From: a virus
Direction: 5' to 3' (one strand)
Length of the DNA: 31,514 nt
Virus record (IMG/VR): IMGVR_UViG_3300032334_000465
Coordinates: 1 to 31,514 of that record
The notes below the pieces were generated by a model. The model searched no databases and had not been told where the DNA came from. It saw only the letters and a list, made by a program, of their open reading frames with translations. Numbering within the stretch: the stretch's first letter is position 1; every line of letters begins with the position of its first letter. The translations under genes were made by a program, and so were the position numbers. This document shows positions 1 through 8,254 of the stretch, piece by piece.

Positions 1-123
1 CAATGGAACTACTTACAAAATCAAAAAGAGAACTTACTCAAATGACTATTGAGCAAATTGATGAGATTCTTAACCAATCAGAAGTTGATGTTGCTTTAGT
101 ATTAAACAAGGATTTAAAAAAGC
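1..123. repeat. Terminal direct repeat (5' copy)
   Basis: Bases 1-123 are identical to 31392-31514. This is what an assembly of a circular or circularly permuted molecule looks like, and gives a unit of 31,391 bp. The repeat boundary falls two bases before a start codon and has no special structure, so it is more likely an assembly overlap than a biological terminal repeat. Confidence 0.9.
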
Positions 124-194
124 TACAAATGTGGAATCAGATATGTGGAATGCTTATTGATATCAGATGTCAAAAATTAGGAATCAAAATCTAA
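3..194 (+). CDS. Hypothetical protein, 63 aa
   Basis: First gene of the early-type operon once the genome is closed into a circle. Its ATG lies 19 bases after the promoter box TATCTTTG at 31367-31374, on the other side of the junction. The protein is charged and probably helical, with a Glu/Gln-rich first half (TIEQIDEIL) and a C-terminal half containing two Cys. I recognise no domain. The promoter and the A-rich leader make the gene call reasonably secure. The function is unknown. Confidence 0.7.
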   Translation: MELLTKSKRELTQMTIEQIDEILNQSEVDVALVLNKDLKKLQMWNQICGMLIDIRCQKLGIKI

Positions 195-199
195 ACAAT

Positions 200-298
200 A
201 TGGAAAAGTTAATTGAGAACGCAACACAGAAGCAAGTCATTATCGGAGCATTAGTATTGGTAATTTTATTCTGCTTAGCAGATAACTTATTTAATTAA
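200..298 (+). CDS. Small membrane peptide, 32 aa
   Basis: A short ORF fills the gap between the 63-aa and 68-aa genes, starting 6 bases after one stop and ending one base before the next ATG. Its N-terminus is polar (MEKLIENATQKQ), followed by one hydrophobic segment of about 17 residues (VIIGALVLVILFCLA), so it looks like a single-span inner-membrane peptide. The tight packing and clear topology support it, but such a short ORF could arise by chance. Confidence 0.45.
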   Translation: MEKLIENATQKQVIIGALVLVILFCLADNLFN

Positions 299-299
299 T

Positions 300-506
300 A
301 TGAAAACAACACACAAAATCAGCGAGTACATTAACCGCAATGCGGAACGCAAGAACGCACATTGGACAATCAAGGGAGAATCTAAGATGTTTATGCACGA
401 TGGGATGTGGTATGATGAATCTGTCTTTGATAAGATATTGAGCCTTTATGAATATGTTAAGTTTAATAACAAGGGAGAGAATCCCGATAAAACTAAAATA
501 AAATGA
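300..506 (+). CDS. Hypothetical protein, 68 aa, MWYD motif
   Basis: Small basic protein that overlaps the methyltransferase start by 4 bases, so translation is probably coupled. It contains HDGMWYDESVFDKILSLYE around residues 33-51. A closely similar pattern (HNMWYDKDRFNIIMSLLE) occurs in the 65-aa protein at 19093-19290. No known domain is recognised. The C-terminus is Lys/Asn rich. Confidence 0.65.
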   Translation: MKTTHKISEYINRNAERKNAHWTIKGESKMFMHDGMWYDESVFDKILSLYEYVKFNNKGENPDKTKIK

Positions 507-1135
507 AAATACTATTAGCTTGTGAGGAAAGCCAAGCAGTATGCATAAGATTAAGGGAAAAAGGACACGAAGCATTTTCTTGCGATATTCAAGATTGTTC
601 TGGAGGTCATCCGGAATGGCACATAAAAGATGATGTTTTAAAAGTAATAAATCAAGGTTGGGATATGATGATTGCATTTCCACCCTGCACTCATTTAGCG
701 GTAAGTGGAGCAAGACATTTTGAACAAAAGAAAAAAGATGGTAGGCAGCAGGAAGGTATAGATTTCTTTATGTCAATGGTCAACGCACCAATAGATAAAA
801 TAGCAATAGAGAATCCTATTGGTATTATGAGTAAGATATATAGAAAGCCTGACCAAATCATTCAACCTTATTATTTTGGAGACCCATTTACTAAATCAAC
901 TTGTCTATGGCTAAAGAACTTACCTAAATTAATTCATTCTAAATCAGATGATTTATTTAATAATAAAACATTCACAGAAAAAGGAGATTTTAAAGAATGG
1001 GTAGATATAAAAACAGGTAAAGTTAAAAGACAAGCTATGTGGTATTATAAATCTTGGGGTAAAGAAGGTGGCAAATTAAGAAGTAAAACCTTTTCAGGCA
1101 TTGCTACTGCAATGACAAATCAATGGACTAAATAA
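503..1135 (+). CDS. Orphan DNA cytosine methyltransferase-like protein
   Basis: Probable C5-cytosine DNA methyltransferase (SAM-dependent), acting on phage or host DNA. The N-terminus MKILLACEESQ is a motif I-like SAM-binding segment. FPPC at residues 59-62 is motif IV with the catalytic Cys62. ENP at 103-105 takes the place of the ENV of motif VI. The C-terminal FSGIATAMTNQW resembles motif X. At 210 aa it is much shorter than Dcm-type enzymes and leaves little room for a target-recognition domain. No restriction enzyme is adjacent, so a role in protecting phage DNA is likely. It belongs to a compact phage-associated branch, and its activity cannot be confirmed from sequence. Confidence 0.7.
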   Translation: MKILLACEESQAVCIRLREKGHEAFSCDIQDCSGGHPEWHIKDDVLKVINQGWDMMIAFPPCTHLAVSGARHFEQKKKDGRQQEGIDFFMSMVNAPIDKIAIENPIGIMSKIYRKPDQIIQPYYFGDPFTKSTCLWLKNLPKLIHSKSDDLFNNKTFTEKGDFKEWVDIKTGKVKRQAMWYYKSWGKEGGKLRSKTFSGIATAMTNQWTK

Positions 1136-1147
1136 AACTAAAATAAA

Positions 1148-1423
1148 ATGATATACGCAATCCAAACAGAAAAGACCTGCCTAATAACTAAACAAGTTAA
1201 CGGAGTAAAGAAAATGATAACAAGGGTAGTGCCTATGTGGGTAGGTATAGTCAGCCCATTCAACCATCCTTTGATTATGTTTACCAGAAGTGCAAATGAA
1301 ACAATACTGCACACCCACGAGGATATCCTGATGGTAACTGAGATTCTACATCAAAAAGGAATTAAACATAAGGTTACACAGGTAGAAAAAACATTTAAAA
1401 ATTTCAGAACATTATTAAAATAA
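1148..1423 (+). CDS. Hypothetical protein, 91 aa
   Basis: Small basic protein 12 bases downstream of the methyltransferase, in the same operon; its ATG follows an A-rich stretch (AAAACTAAAATAAAATG). It is probably mixed alpha/beta, with a segment PMWVGIVSPFNHPLIMF and a Lys-rich C-terminus. No domain is recognised. Confidence 0.6.
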   Translation: MIYAIQTEKTCLITKQVNGVKKMITRVVPMWVGIVSPFNHPLIMFTRSANETILHTHEDILMVTEILHQKGIKHKVTQVEKTFKNFRTLLK

Positions 1424-1427
1424 AGAT

Positions 1428-1435
1428 TATATTTG
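1428..1435 (+). promoter_or_regulatory. Weak Bacteroidetes -7-like box
   Basis: TATATTTG fits the Bacteroidetes -7 consensus TAnnTTTG and lies 15 bases upstream of ATG 1451. No convincing -33 TTTG is seen at the expected distance, so this is a weak call. Confidence 0.3.
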
Positions 1436-1450
1436 CTAAAACCTACAACT

Positions 1451-1645
1451 ATGGATTTACAAACTAAAAATGCCTTTTTATTAGGATGCTACAAATCTTG
1501 GATGAATTTTACCATTGATGCATTAAGAGGTAAAACTGCCTTGAATGGAGAGCAACTTGCTGATTATTTAGAGGAACGAATTAAAGAGATAAATAAAGAA
1601 CTTAATCAAATACCAATCACAAATGAACATCGGAACAATTCTTAA
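1451..1645 (+). CDS. Hypothetical protein, 64 aa
   Basis: I place the start at ATG 1451. An in-frame TTG at 1433 lies inside a promoter-like TATATTTG sequence and is a poor start. The protein is helical and ends in a charged coiled-coil-like stretch (ADYLEERIKEINKELNQI). Its end overlaps the next gene by 23 bases. No known domain. Confidence 0.55.
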   Translation: MDLQTKNAFLLGCYKSWMNFTIDALRGKTALNGEQLADYLEERIKEINKELNQIPITNEHRNNS

Positions 1646-1838
1646 GGAAACAAGGAAATCACAGAACTTAACACAGAAGCAGTTGCAGGAGAAATCTAAA
1701 ATCTCTTTTGTAACTATCAACAGAATTGAGGGAGGCTCAAACCCAAGATTAAACGTAATTAACAAATTGTTTAATGCAATGGGTAAGAATGTAAATCTTC
1801 AAGTAACTGACCAAAACGAAGCCAATGTCTTGGGATAA
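1623..1838 (+). CDS. HipB/XRE-type HTH regulator
   Basis: 71-aa DNA-binding protein with a Cro/CI-type helix-turn-helix: ILKETRKSQNLTQKQLQEKS followed by the recognition helix region FVTINRIEGG and a third helix NVINKLFNAM. The C-terminal strand GKNVNLQV is like that of HipB proteins. It is probably a transcriptional regulator of early or late phage genes. It overlaps the previous gene by 23 bases and the tail chaperone gene by 14 bases. No partner toxin or integrase is present, so neither a toxin-antitoxin nor a lysogeny role is supported. Confidence 0.8.
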   Translation: MNIGTILKETRKSQNLTQKQLQEKSKISFVTINRIEGGSNPRLNVINKLFNAMGKNVNLQVTDQNEANVLG

Positions 1839-2490
1839 GATTAACGTTTTTCAATATCAGCAATTAGTACCTGCTTTGGGCATACAAGATGCTACTGACC
1901 AGAATATGCGTTTAATAGCCATCTTAAACGGATGGACAGAGAATCAAGTCGATTCCCTATCTGTTGAAGAATATGCCAATGAGAAGGCTAAAATCGGCTT
2001 CCTAAGTGAATCTATTGAAGGTAAACCTGTAAAGTACATTAAAGTAAACGGCAAGAGGTACAAATGCGTTTATGATGTCAGGAAGTTGCCATCTGGAAGG
2101 TACATTGAATCAAAGGTATTCAGTCAGGACTTGGTTGGCAATCTTCACAAGTTGGCAGCATCAATGGTTATCCCTATGAAGAAAACCATCTTTGGTTGGA
2201 GAGAGGACAAGTACGATGCAAGTAAACACGAAGACTATTCAAATGATATGCTTGAGGCAAGGTTTGTTGATGTTTACCATTCGATTGTTTTTTTTTATCA
2301 AGTTTACAGAAATTGGATGGAAATTACAAAGGATTATTTGATACAGAAGATAGTGGAGATGGGCAAGAGCCATTCGGAGGCAGAAAAGGAGGTAGCAAAT
2401 TTATTGAATATTTTGGATGGCAGTATTGCTCCAAAATTGTTGCCGACTTCCACAATATCAGATATAATGAAGCATTTGAACTTCAAGTAA
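1825..2490 (+). CDS. Tail assembly chaperone (G-like, zero-frame product)
   Basis: 221-aa protein at the head of the tail module. In siphophages, two chaperone forms made by ribosomal frameshifting bind the tape measure protein before tube assembly. The N-terminal part (FQYQQLVPALGIQDATDQNMRLIAILNG in outline) resembles Bacteroidetes phage chaperones. The gene contains a nine-T run read as GTT TTT TTT TAT at 2287-2298. A second open frame overlaps it from there and extends beyond its stop. The zero-frame C-terminus (ITKDYLIQKIVEMGKSHSEA) is an alternative ending for the shorter form. It differs from the classical layout in that three genes separate it from the tape measure. Confidence 0.7.
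   Translation: MSWDKINVFQYQQLVPALGIQDATDQNMRLIAILNGWTENQVDSLSVEEYANEKAKIGFLSESIEGKPVKYIKVNGKRYKCVYDVRKLPSGRYIESKVFSQDLVGNLHKLAASMVIPMKKTIFGWREDKYDASKHEDYSNDMLEARFVDVYHSIVFFYQVYRNWMEITKDYLIQKIVEMGKSHSEAEKEVANLLNILDGSIAPKLLPTSTISDIMKHLNFK
2289..2295 (+). promoter_or_regulatory. -1 ribosomal frameshift slippery heptamer
   Basis: T_TTT_TTT in the zero frame of the chaperone gene matches X_XXY_YYZ exactly. It lies inside a run of nine T (2288-2296). A -1 slip moves ribosomes into a frame that stays open to 2546. A homopolymer length error in the assembly would create a similar picture and is the main alternative. Confidence 0.65.
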
Positions 2491-2546
2491 TAGAATACCT
2501 TAACACTCTGTCCTATCTAAAAGCAGAGAGAGATTTTAAAAAGTAA
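2295..2546 (+). CDS. Tail assembly chaperone T-like extension (-1 frame)
   Basis: Open -1 frame that overlaps the chaperone gene and ends 56 bases after it. Read from the slippery site it adds 83 residues to the first 157, giving a 240-aa fusion. The end WQYCSKIVADFHNIRYNEAF followed by VIEYLNTLSYLKAERDF matches the T-domain pattern of chaperone fusions: an aromatic-rich helix pair ending in an L-x-Y-x-K-like segment. There is no plausible independent start; the first candidate, TTG 2313, has no ribosome-binding context. The region 2296-2490 therefore codes in two frames. Confidence 0.65.
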   Translation, partial: LSSLQKLDGNYKGLFDTEDSGDGQEPFGGRKGGSKFIEYFGWQYCSKIVADFHNIRYNEAFELQVIEYLNTLSYLKAERDFKK

Positions 2547-2569
2547 GTTCAGCAGGTGTCTGATTACTT

Positions 2570-2598
2570 CCCCTGTCCTTTATTGGATGGGGTTTTTT
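2570..2598 (+). terminator. Rho-independent terminator
   Basis: CCCC at 2570-2573 pairs with GGGG at 2589-2592. TCC/GGA forms an inner stem, and a run of six T follows. It lies 24 bases after the chaperone extension and before the gene at 2638. Confidence 0.6.
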
Positions 2599-2624
2599 AT
2601 TTCAGTTACTTTCCTTATTTCTGG

Positions 2625-2637
2625 ACATTTATAATAG
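2625..2637 (+). promoter_or_regulatory. Recurrent ACATTTATA start-codon element (copy 1)
   Basis: ACATTTATAATAG directly abuts ATG 2638. Near-identical copies precede the starts at 8255, 8871 and 11066. It is either a translation-initiation element or part of a phage-specific promoter. Confidence 0.4.
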
Positions 2638-3291
2638 ATGAATAAGGCACAAGCACAGGGATTAATTGCAGCAGAATTTAATCGGTTGATTAATTCGCAG
2701 TATAGTATTGTTGACCCTAATGCCTTACCATTGCTTGAAAAAATACTTTATTATATAGGATTTGAATTTACTGAGAAGGCTAAAGAAAACTTAACCAAAT
2801 CAAAAGCCATTGCTTCAGGTAAGCTATTTGATTTATCATTGCCTATTGTTTATCAGAATAATATTGGAGGATATACTCTGGAGGTTGGTTATCCAATAGG
2901 CTCAAAGGCAGATAAGTATTATGACTTTGTAAATAAGGGTGTTAAGGGAACTAAAAATAAAAAACAGAATCAAGGCACACCATATTCATACAAGTCAGGT
3001 AAAAAGAGCATCCCTGTAAAACCTATACAGGATTGGTTAGCCTTCAATAAAAGCAGGGCAGTAACATTTAAAAAATATAGAAAGTTAGGTGTTGAAGCTA
3101 AAGCAATAGATGGAAAAAAAAGTTTAGCATTTGCAATAGCAAGGGGAATACACAGAGACGGATTAAGGGCAACAAAGTATTTCGATGATGCTCTGAAGGT
3201 GTTACAGAATAAAGATTTTTTAGATGCTTTAGCAGTAGCATTGGAAGGAGATATAACTATACAAGTTAATAGAATACAAAAAGAACAATAA
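2638..3291 (+). CDS. Neck/tail-completion-like protein (HK97 gp10-like)
   Basis: 217-aa protein that starts a new transcription unit after the terminator at 2570-2598. The middle part (YYDFVNKGVKGTKNKKQN) and C-terminal part (SLAFAIARGIHRDGLRATKY) follow the pattern of HK97 gp10-type tail completion or virion morphogenesis proteins: a 'YxxxVxxG' segment, then a short helix before an 'I+xxG+xxTxF' segment. Position in the tail module agrees. Homology is judged by pattern only, so the specific role at the head-tail joint or tail terminator is inferred. Its stop overlaps the next start by one base. Confidence 0.5.
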   Translation: MNKAQAQGLIAAEFNRLINSQYSIVDPNALPLLEKILYYIGFEFTEKAKENLTKSKAIASGKLFDLSLPIVYQNNIGGYTLEVGYPIGSKADKYYDFVNKGVKGTKNKKQNQGTPYSYKSGKKSIPVKPIQDWLAFNKSRAVTFKKYRKLGVEAKAIDGKKSLAFAIARGIHRDGLRATKYFDDALKVLQNKDFLDALAVALEGDITIQVNRIQKEQ

Positions 3292-4517
3292 TGGCAATTA
3301 CGATTTTAGACACACCTGCGACATATTCTTCGATGCATACAGACCTATGGTTTGTTTCATCTTCTACGAATGCAGGAACTACCAATTTTAAATTTGTTTA
3401 CGATGTAAAAGTAAATGGAAGTTTAGTTGCAAGGTCAAAAGTTTTCCCAGATGTAAGCGGAAACTATGGAGTATTTAATGCTGCTCCTGTGGTTAGGGCA
3501 TTCACATCAAATTACTTTGAGCCTTCAGGTAGTTCAATTCTTGTTGCATCAAACAACAAGATGAAAACTGATTATGTGTTGGAGGTCAGAGAAGAAGTAT
3601 CTGGAAGCATAGCAGTATTACCAGATGCAAGTGGAACATTCTCTGCTTACAACTACTATCCACCATTGTTTGCTGATATGATTGATATTGGGAATGAAAT
3701 TCCTTTGGTATTGGATGATTACTATGAGAATCTTTTGGTTGAAAACTATTCAGATAATTGGTTAACTGATAGGGATTTTGATAAAATTGAAATGGAGTTT
3801 GGAGACCAATGCTTCATATCCTATTTCAGAAAGACAACAGGGGGAACATATACTGCAACTATTGATGTGGTTAATGAAGCAGGAAGTGTTTTATCAAGCT
3901 ATACAGGTGCATTAACATTGTCAGGAGAGTTTAATTTATTTAGTTTACAGGGAGCAGCAATAAACACATTTGCAGGAAGCACATTAATTACAGAGGACAC
4001 ATTCGGTTATCATTTATACATCAACTATTCAGCAGGTGCAGGTTCATTTGTTACAAGTAAAGTTAAAGTTAAGCAGGTATGTTATCCTAAATATAGGCAG
4101 TACAATATCCATTTTTTAAATAGATTGGGTGGATGGGATACTATGAAGTTTGCTTTAGTAAATAAAAGAAACACAGAGTTTACAAGGTCATCATATCGCA
4201 GGAGTGAATGGCAGTTATCTGGAAGCAGTATGTCAAATGTAGATGCTTATAATCGTTATAACGAAACAACTCTTAACTATTCGATTCAGCATAAAGACAG
4301 AATGAAGTTGGTATCTGATTGGGTAAGTGAAAATGATTATGAATGGTTGGCACAATTAGTAGGTTCAAGCATTTGTTATATTGAGGTTTTATCTGGTTAT
4401 TTCCCTTGTGTGATTGCATCAACTAACTATGAATACAAGTTAGCATCAAGTGATAAGCTATTCAATTTTGAGGTGGATATTGAGGTTGGTAAATATATAA
4501 ATAGTCAATACAGATGA
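3291..4517 (+). CDS. Conserved tail protein, probable tail tip/baseplate component
   Basis: 408-aa, beta-rich, Ser/Asn/Tyr-rich virion protein without signal peptide or membrane segment. The N-terminal TDLWFVSSSTNAGTTNFKFV followed by NYGVFNAAPVVRAF resembles a family found next to tail-hub proteins in Bacteroidetes siphophages. The middle part contains a well-spaced VCYPKYRQYNIHFLNRLGGWD segment. It is coupled to both neighbours (1-base overlap before it, 4-base overlap after it), which suggests a stoichiometric partnership with the 676-aa protein. The exact structural role is inferred from context. Confidence 0.5.
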   Translation: MAITILDTPATYSSMHTDLWFVSSSTNAGTTNFKFVYDVKVNGSLVARSKVFPDVSGNYGVFNAAPVVRAFTSNYFEPSGSSILVASNNKMKTDYVLEVREEVSGSIAVLPDASGTFSAYNYYPPLFADMIDIGNEIPLVLDDYYENLLVENYSDNWLTDRDFDKIEMEFGDQCFISYFRKTTGGTYTATIDVVNEAGSVLSSYTGALTLSGEFNLFSLQGAAINTFAGSTLITEDTFGYHLYINYSAGAGSFVTSKVKVKQVCYPKYRQYNIHFLNRLGGWDTMKFALVNKRNTEFTRSSYRRSEWQLSGSSMSNVDAYNRYNETTLNYSIQHKDRMKLVSDWVSENDYEWLAQLVGSSICYIEVLSGYFPCVIASTNYEYKLASSDKLFNFEVDIEVGKYINSQYR

Positions 4518-6544
4518 TTAGTACAGAAATATATATTGAGAATTATCAGGTGGATTTGGTTGAGGATATATCAACTGATTTCACTTATACCATTGATGAC
4601 ATTAACGACTTTGGAGCAAAGAATACATCATTCAGTAAGACAATAACTTTAGTAGGTACTGCTAAGAATAACAAGATATTTGGTTTTGTTTTTGATTTGG
4701 GGAATGCGAATGTTACTAACGATGCCTTGCCAAATGTTAATTCAAACTTTAATGCTGCTAAGACTGCTCAATGTAGAATACTGATTGATAAAATACAAAT
4801 ATTTAAAGGGGTTATTAGGCTTTTAGAGATTGTTAATCAGTCAGGAACAATAGAATATCAATGTAATGTTAACGGAGATTTAGGAGGATTTATTTCTGAA
4901 TTAGGAAAGGCTAAACTTGAAAATTTAGATTTTAGTGATTATGATGAAACTTGGACACACGAAAATATAGAAGCATCTTGGACAAGTGTAAGCGGTTATG
5001 GTATTTACTATCCTTTAATTGATATCGGAGGAGTAACTACAAATGATTTAGATTTTCAGTATGAAGCATTCAAACCTGCTTTATATGTTAAGGAGTATTT
5101 AGAGAAGATATTAGCAGGAACAGATTATACTTGGGATTTTCCTTTACTATCAACTGATTTATTTAAAAGATTAATAATTCCTTGTAATCAAAAGATACTA
5201 AGTAAATATTCAAATATTGCTTTGGAAGCTAATCCTACTGCTAATACTTATAATAATCCTTCAAATGTTCATTATACTGCAACAACTTTAGGAAATTTTA
5301 CTTTAGGTGGAGGTAATCAAGAATTTACTTATACTCCTGCTTCTCCAATGAATGATGATATTATATGTTCAGTATTTGGACAAATTAATTCTGTTCATAG
5401 TGGAACTACTGCAACATTTACTTTATATAAAGGTGCAGCAATATTAGAACAACAAACAATTTCAGTTGCTTCATTACCTGCATTCTTTAATGTTGATTTA
5501 TCTACAAATGGAATCACATTTAATCAGAATGATGTATTAAGAGTAGGTATTACTTCAAATGTTCAACAAATACAACAATATGGTGGACAATTACAGGTTA
5601 TAAGTTTATTACCTACATCCGTGAATATAGGATATGGAGATATGATAACAATTAATGATGCAATTCCACACGGAATTTATCAAAAGGATTTTTTTATAAG
5701 TATTTGTAAGATGTTTAATCTTTATGTTTATGATGACCAATTTGATGAGAAAAAACTTCATATAAAGCCATATATTGACTTCTATTCAGGAACTATACAA
5801 GATTGGACTAATAAGGTAGACAGGTCAAAGGCTTGGTCAATAAAGCCAATGAGTGAACTTAATAGTAGATTCTATCAGTTTAAGTATAAGCCTGATAATG
5901 ATTACTATAATGAGAATTATCGTAAAAGATATAATGAAGGATATGGAGATAGATTGTATGATTCAGAATTTCAATTTGCTAATAATACAAGTAGCACAGA
6001 GGTAATATTTTCAGCCACTCCATTATATCAAGCAACAGGAAGAGATAAAGTTTATTCTGCAATCTATAAAAAATCAAATGATAATGCAGCAAAAGACCAG
6101 ATGGATTTTAATATTAGAATCCTTCAAGCACAAAAAATAACAGGTAGAACGAATTGGAAAATAAAAAATGGTGCATCAAACTTAATAACATTAAATGCTT
6201 ATGGTTATGCAGGGCATTTGCAATTTAACAATTCATTATTACCATTGAATGATATCAATTTTGGAGCTCCAAATGAGCTTTATTTTACTGCAGAATCATA
6301 TCCTACTACTAACCTATTCAATGCCTATTATAGTGATTATATGGCTGAAATTACGGATAAAGATAGTAAGTTATTAACCTGTCAAGTTTTATTAAATGCT
6401 CTTGATATTCAACAACTTGATTTCAGTAGATTAGTTTGGATAGATGGCATATTATTCAGGATAAACAAAGTGATAAACTATAATCCTATGAATTACACTA
6501 CAACAAAAGTGGAATTACTTAAAGTGATAACAAAAACATTCTAA
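4514..6544 (+). CDS. Large tail hub-like structural protein
   Basis: 676-aa protein directly before the tape measure gene, with no gap. The N-terminus (DINDFGAKNTSFSKTITLVG) and central region (FFISICKMFNLYVYDDQFDE, then IDFYSGTIQDWTNKVDRSKA) resemble a large protein conserved in Bacteroidetes siphophages and thought to form the tail tip or hub. About residues 230-370 are a Thr/Asn-rich beta domain of low complexity that may be a separate insertion. No lysin motif is visible. In most siphophages tip proteins follow the tape measure, whereas here they precede it. Confidence 0.5.
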   Translation: MISTEIYIENYQVDLVEDISTDFTYTIDDINDFGAKNTSFSKTITLVGTAKNNKIFGFVFDLGNANVTNDALPNVNSNFNAAKTAQCRILIDKIQIFKGVIRLLEIVNQSGTIEYQCNVNGDLGGFISELGKAKLENLDFSDYDETWTHENIEASWTSVSGYGIYYPLIDIGGVTTNDLDFQYEAFKPALYVKEYLEKILAGTDYTWDFPLLSTDLFKRLIIPCNQKILSKYSNIALEANPTANTYNNPSNVHYTATTLGNFTLGGGNQEFTYTPASPMNDDIICSVFGQINSVHSGTTATFTLYKGAAILEQQTISVASLPAFFNVDLSTNGITFNQNDVLRVGITSNVQQIQQYGGQLQVISLLPTSVNIGYGDMITINDAIPHGIYQKDFFISICKMFNLYVYDDQFDEKKLHIKPYIDFYSGTIQDWTNKVDRSKAWSIKPMSELNSRFYQFKYKPDNDYYNENYRKRYNEGYGDRLYDSEFQFANNTSSTEVIFSATPLYQATGRDKVYSAIYKKSNDNAAKDQMDFNIRILQAQKITGRTNWKIKNGASNLITLNAYGYAGHLQFNNSLLPLNDINFGAPNELYFTAESYPTTNLFNAYYSDYMAEITDKDSKLLTCQVLLNALDIQQLDFSRLVWIDGILFRINKVINYNPMNYTTTKVELLKVITKTF

Positions 6545-8224
6545 ATGGCACAATTAGATTTTCAAATAAATGTTGGTGGTAATGCAGGAGAAGCAGTTGG
6601 CTCACTTAAAAAACAATTAAGAGAAGCACAGGCAGAAGTTACCATTTTAGCTGATAAGTTTGGTGCAACATCAAAAGAAGCTATTGAGGCAGCAAAAAGA
6701 GCAGCACAATTAAGGGATAGAATTGGAGATGCCAAAGCATTAACAGATGCTTTTAATCCAGATGCTAAATTTAAAGCATTAACATCATCTTTATCTGGAG
6801 TGGCAGGTGGATTTGCAGCAGTTCAGGGCTCAATAGGTTTATTTGGTGGAGAAGCAAAGAATGTTGAGAAGGCACTTTTAAAGGTGCAATCTGCAATGGC
6901 ACTTTCGCAAGGTTTACAAGCTATTGGAGAATCAGTTGATTCATTTAAACAACTAAAAGCAGTTGTTATTGATGTAGGAACTAAAGCATTTGGTTCATTA
7001 AGAGCAGCAATTATATCAACAGGAATAGGTGCATTAGCTATTGCTTTAGGTTTACTAATAGCAAACTTTGATGCAGTAAAAAAATATGTACTTAATTTAA
7101 TACCTGCACTTGGCAAGGTTGCTGATTTTGTTGGGAATCTTGTAAATAAGATAACTGATTTTGTTGGTATAACAAGTGAAGCAGGAAGGGCAACTGCTAA
7201 ACTTATTAAAGATAATGAGAAGGCAATAAAGGAAGGAGAAAGATTTCTTGATTTAAATGCTGATAAATACGATGCTTACACTCAAAGAAAAATAAAGGCT
7301 AACCTTGAATTTAAGAAAAAGCAAAACGAGTTTTTGAATGATGAGGCTTTAAGTGAATCCGAAAAGATAAAGTTTGTTAAAGAGGCAAGGGATAAAGCTA
7401 ACAGAGAAATATTAGCTTCAGATGAGGAAAGAAATGCTAAACAAAATGAAGCAAACCAAAAGGCTTATGAAGAGCAACAAAAGATATTAAAAGATAGAAG
7501 AGATGCTGAATTAAAAGCAGAAGAAGATTACCAGAAGCAAAATAAAGAAAATGCTGATAGAAGGAAAGCGGATTTAGCAAAAGGACAAGAAGATATTGAT
7601 AAAGAAAGTGCTGCTAAAAAAGAAGAACAAGCAAAGATTGATGCTGATTTATTAGAAAGGTTAGGGGATAGAGGTAAGGCAACAATACAAATTGCTGAAG
7701 ATACTATTGACACAAATCAAAGAATTGCACAATCAAAAGTTGCTTTAGCTGATTTAGAAAAACAAAAGACACAGGAGCAAACTAATATGGCATTGCAATC
7801 CCTTGATATATTAAGCGGATTGGTAGATAAAAATAGTATTGCAGGCAAGGCTATCGCAGTTGCTCAATCAATTATAAATACTTATCAGGGTGCATCAAAA
7901 GCTATTGCACAGGGTGGAACTTTCGGACCAATACTTGCAGGTGTAACAATAGCAGCAGGTTTATTAAATGTAAAGAAAATTATCAGTACCAAAGTACCTT
8001 CTGCCAAAGGCGGTGGAGATGTTGGAGGCGGAGGCTCTGTTCCTTCAATTTCTTCTGCTGCACCTATACAAGCACAGATTCCACAGGCACAAATGACACA
8101 ACTTAATTCATCAACAATTAATGCTTTAGGGAATCAAGCAATTAAAGCCTATGTAGTTGAAACAGATGTAACAACTAACCAACAGAGAATCAAAGCCATA
8201 CAACAAAGAGCAAGGTTTGATTGA
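6545..8224 (+). CDS. Tape measure protein
   Basis: 559-aa protein that sets tail length. The N-terminus is Ala/Lys-rich and coiled-coil-like (GSLKKQLREAQAEVTILADK). Hydrophobic segments lie around residues 155-175 (GIGALAIALGLLIANF) and 430-480 (AIAVAQSIINTYQGASKAIA). Between them is a long charged helical region rich in Glu/Lys/Gln. The C-terminal region is Gly/Ser/Gln-rich. At roughly 0.15 nm per residue it would correspond to a short tail of about 80 nm. It begins immediately after the previous stop. The chaperone gene is about 4 kb upstream rather than adjacent. Confidence 0.85.
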   Translation: MAQLDFQINVGGNAGEAVGSLKKQLREAQAEVTILADKFGATSKEAIEAAKRAAQLRDRIGDAKALTDAFNPDAKFKALTSSLSGVAGGFAAVQGSIGLFGGEAKNVEKALLKVQSAMALSQGLQAIGESVDSFKQLKAVVIDVGTKAFGSLRAAIISTGIGALAIALGLLIANFDAVKKYVLNLIPALGKVADFVGNLVNKITDFVGITSEAGRATAKLIKDNEKAIKEGERFLDLNADKYDAYTQRKIKANLEFKKKQNEFLNDEALSESEKIKFVKEARDKANREILASDEERNAKQNEANQKAYEEQQKILKDRRDAELKAEEDYQKQNKENADRRKADLAKGQEDIDKESAAKKEEQAKIDADLLERLGDRGKATIQIAEDTIDTNQRIAQSKVALADLEKQKTQEQTNMALQSLDILSGLVDKNSIAGKAIAVAQSIINTYQGASKAIAQGGTFGPILAGVTIAAGLLNVKKIISTKVPSAKGGGDVGGGGSVPSISSAAPIQAQIPQAQMTQLNSSTINALGNQAIKAYVVETDVTTNQQRIKAIQQRARFD

Positions 8225-8242
8225 TAAATAATAATATTTTAA

Positions 8243-8254
8243 ACATTTATAGTT
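8243..8254 (+). promoter_or_regulatory. Recurrent ACATTTATA start-codon element (copy 2)
   Basis: ACATTTATAGTT immediately precedes ATG 8255, in a 30-base gap after the tape measure gene. Confidence 0.4.

Noticed and set aside
291-713. 140-aa minus-strand ORF
   Set aside because: It lies opposite two convincing plus-strand genes, has low-complexity Leu/Ile/Phe composition, and no promoter or motif. All other genes are on the plus strand.
1433-1450. TTG start for the 1451 gene
   Set aside because: The codon is part of a promoter-like TATATTTG box, and ATG 1451 has a normal A-rich context.
1623-1838. Lysogeny repressor
   Set aside because: A single small HTH protein without integrase, Cro partner or divergent promoter does not support a lysogeny switch.
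2313-2546. Independent gene starting at TTG 2313
   Set aside because: No initiation context, and the slippery heptamer just upstream explains the frame better as a fusion.
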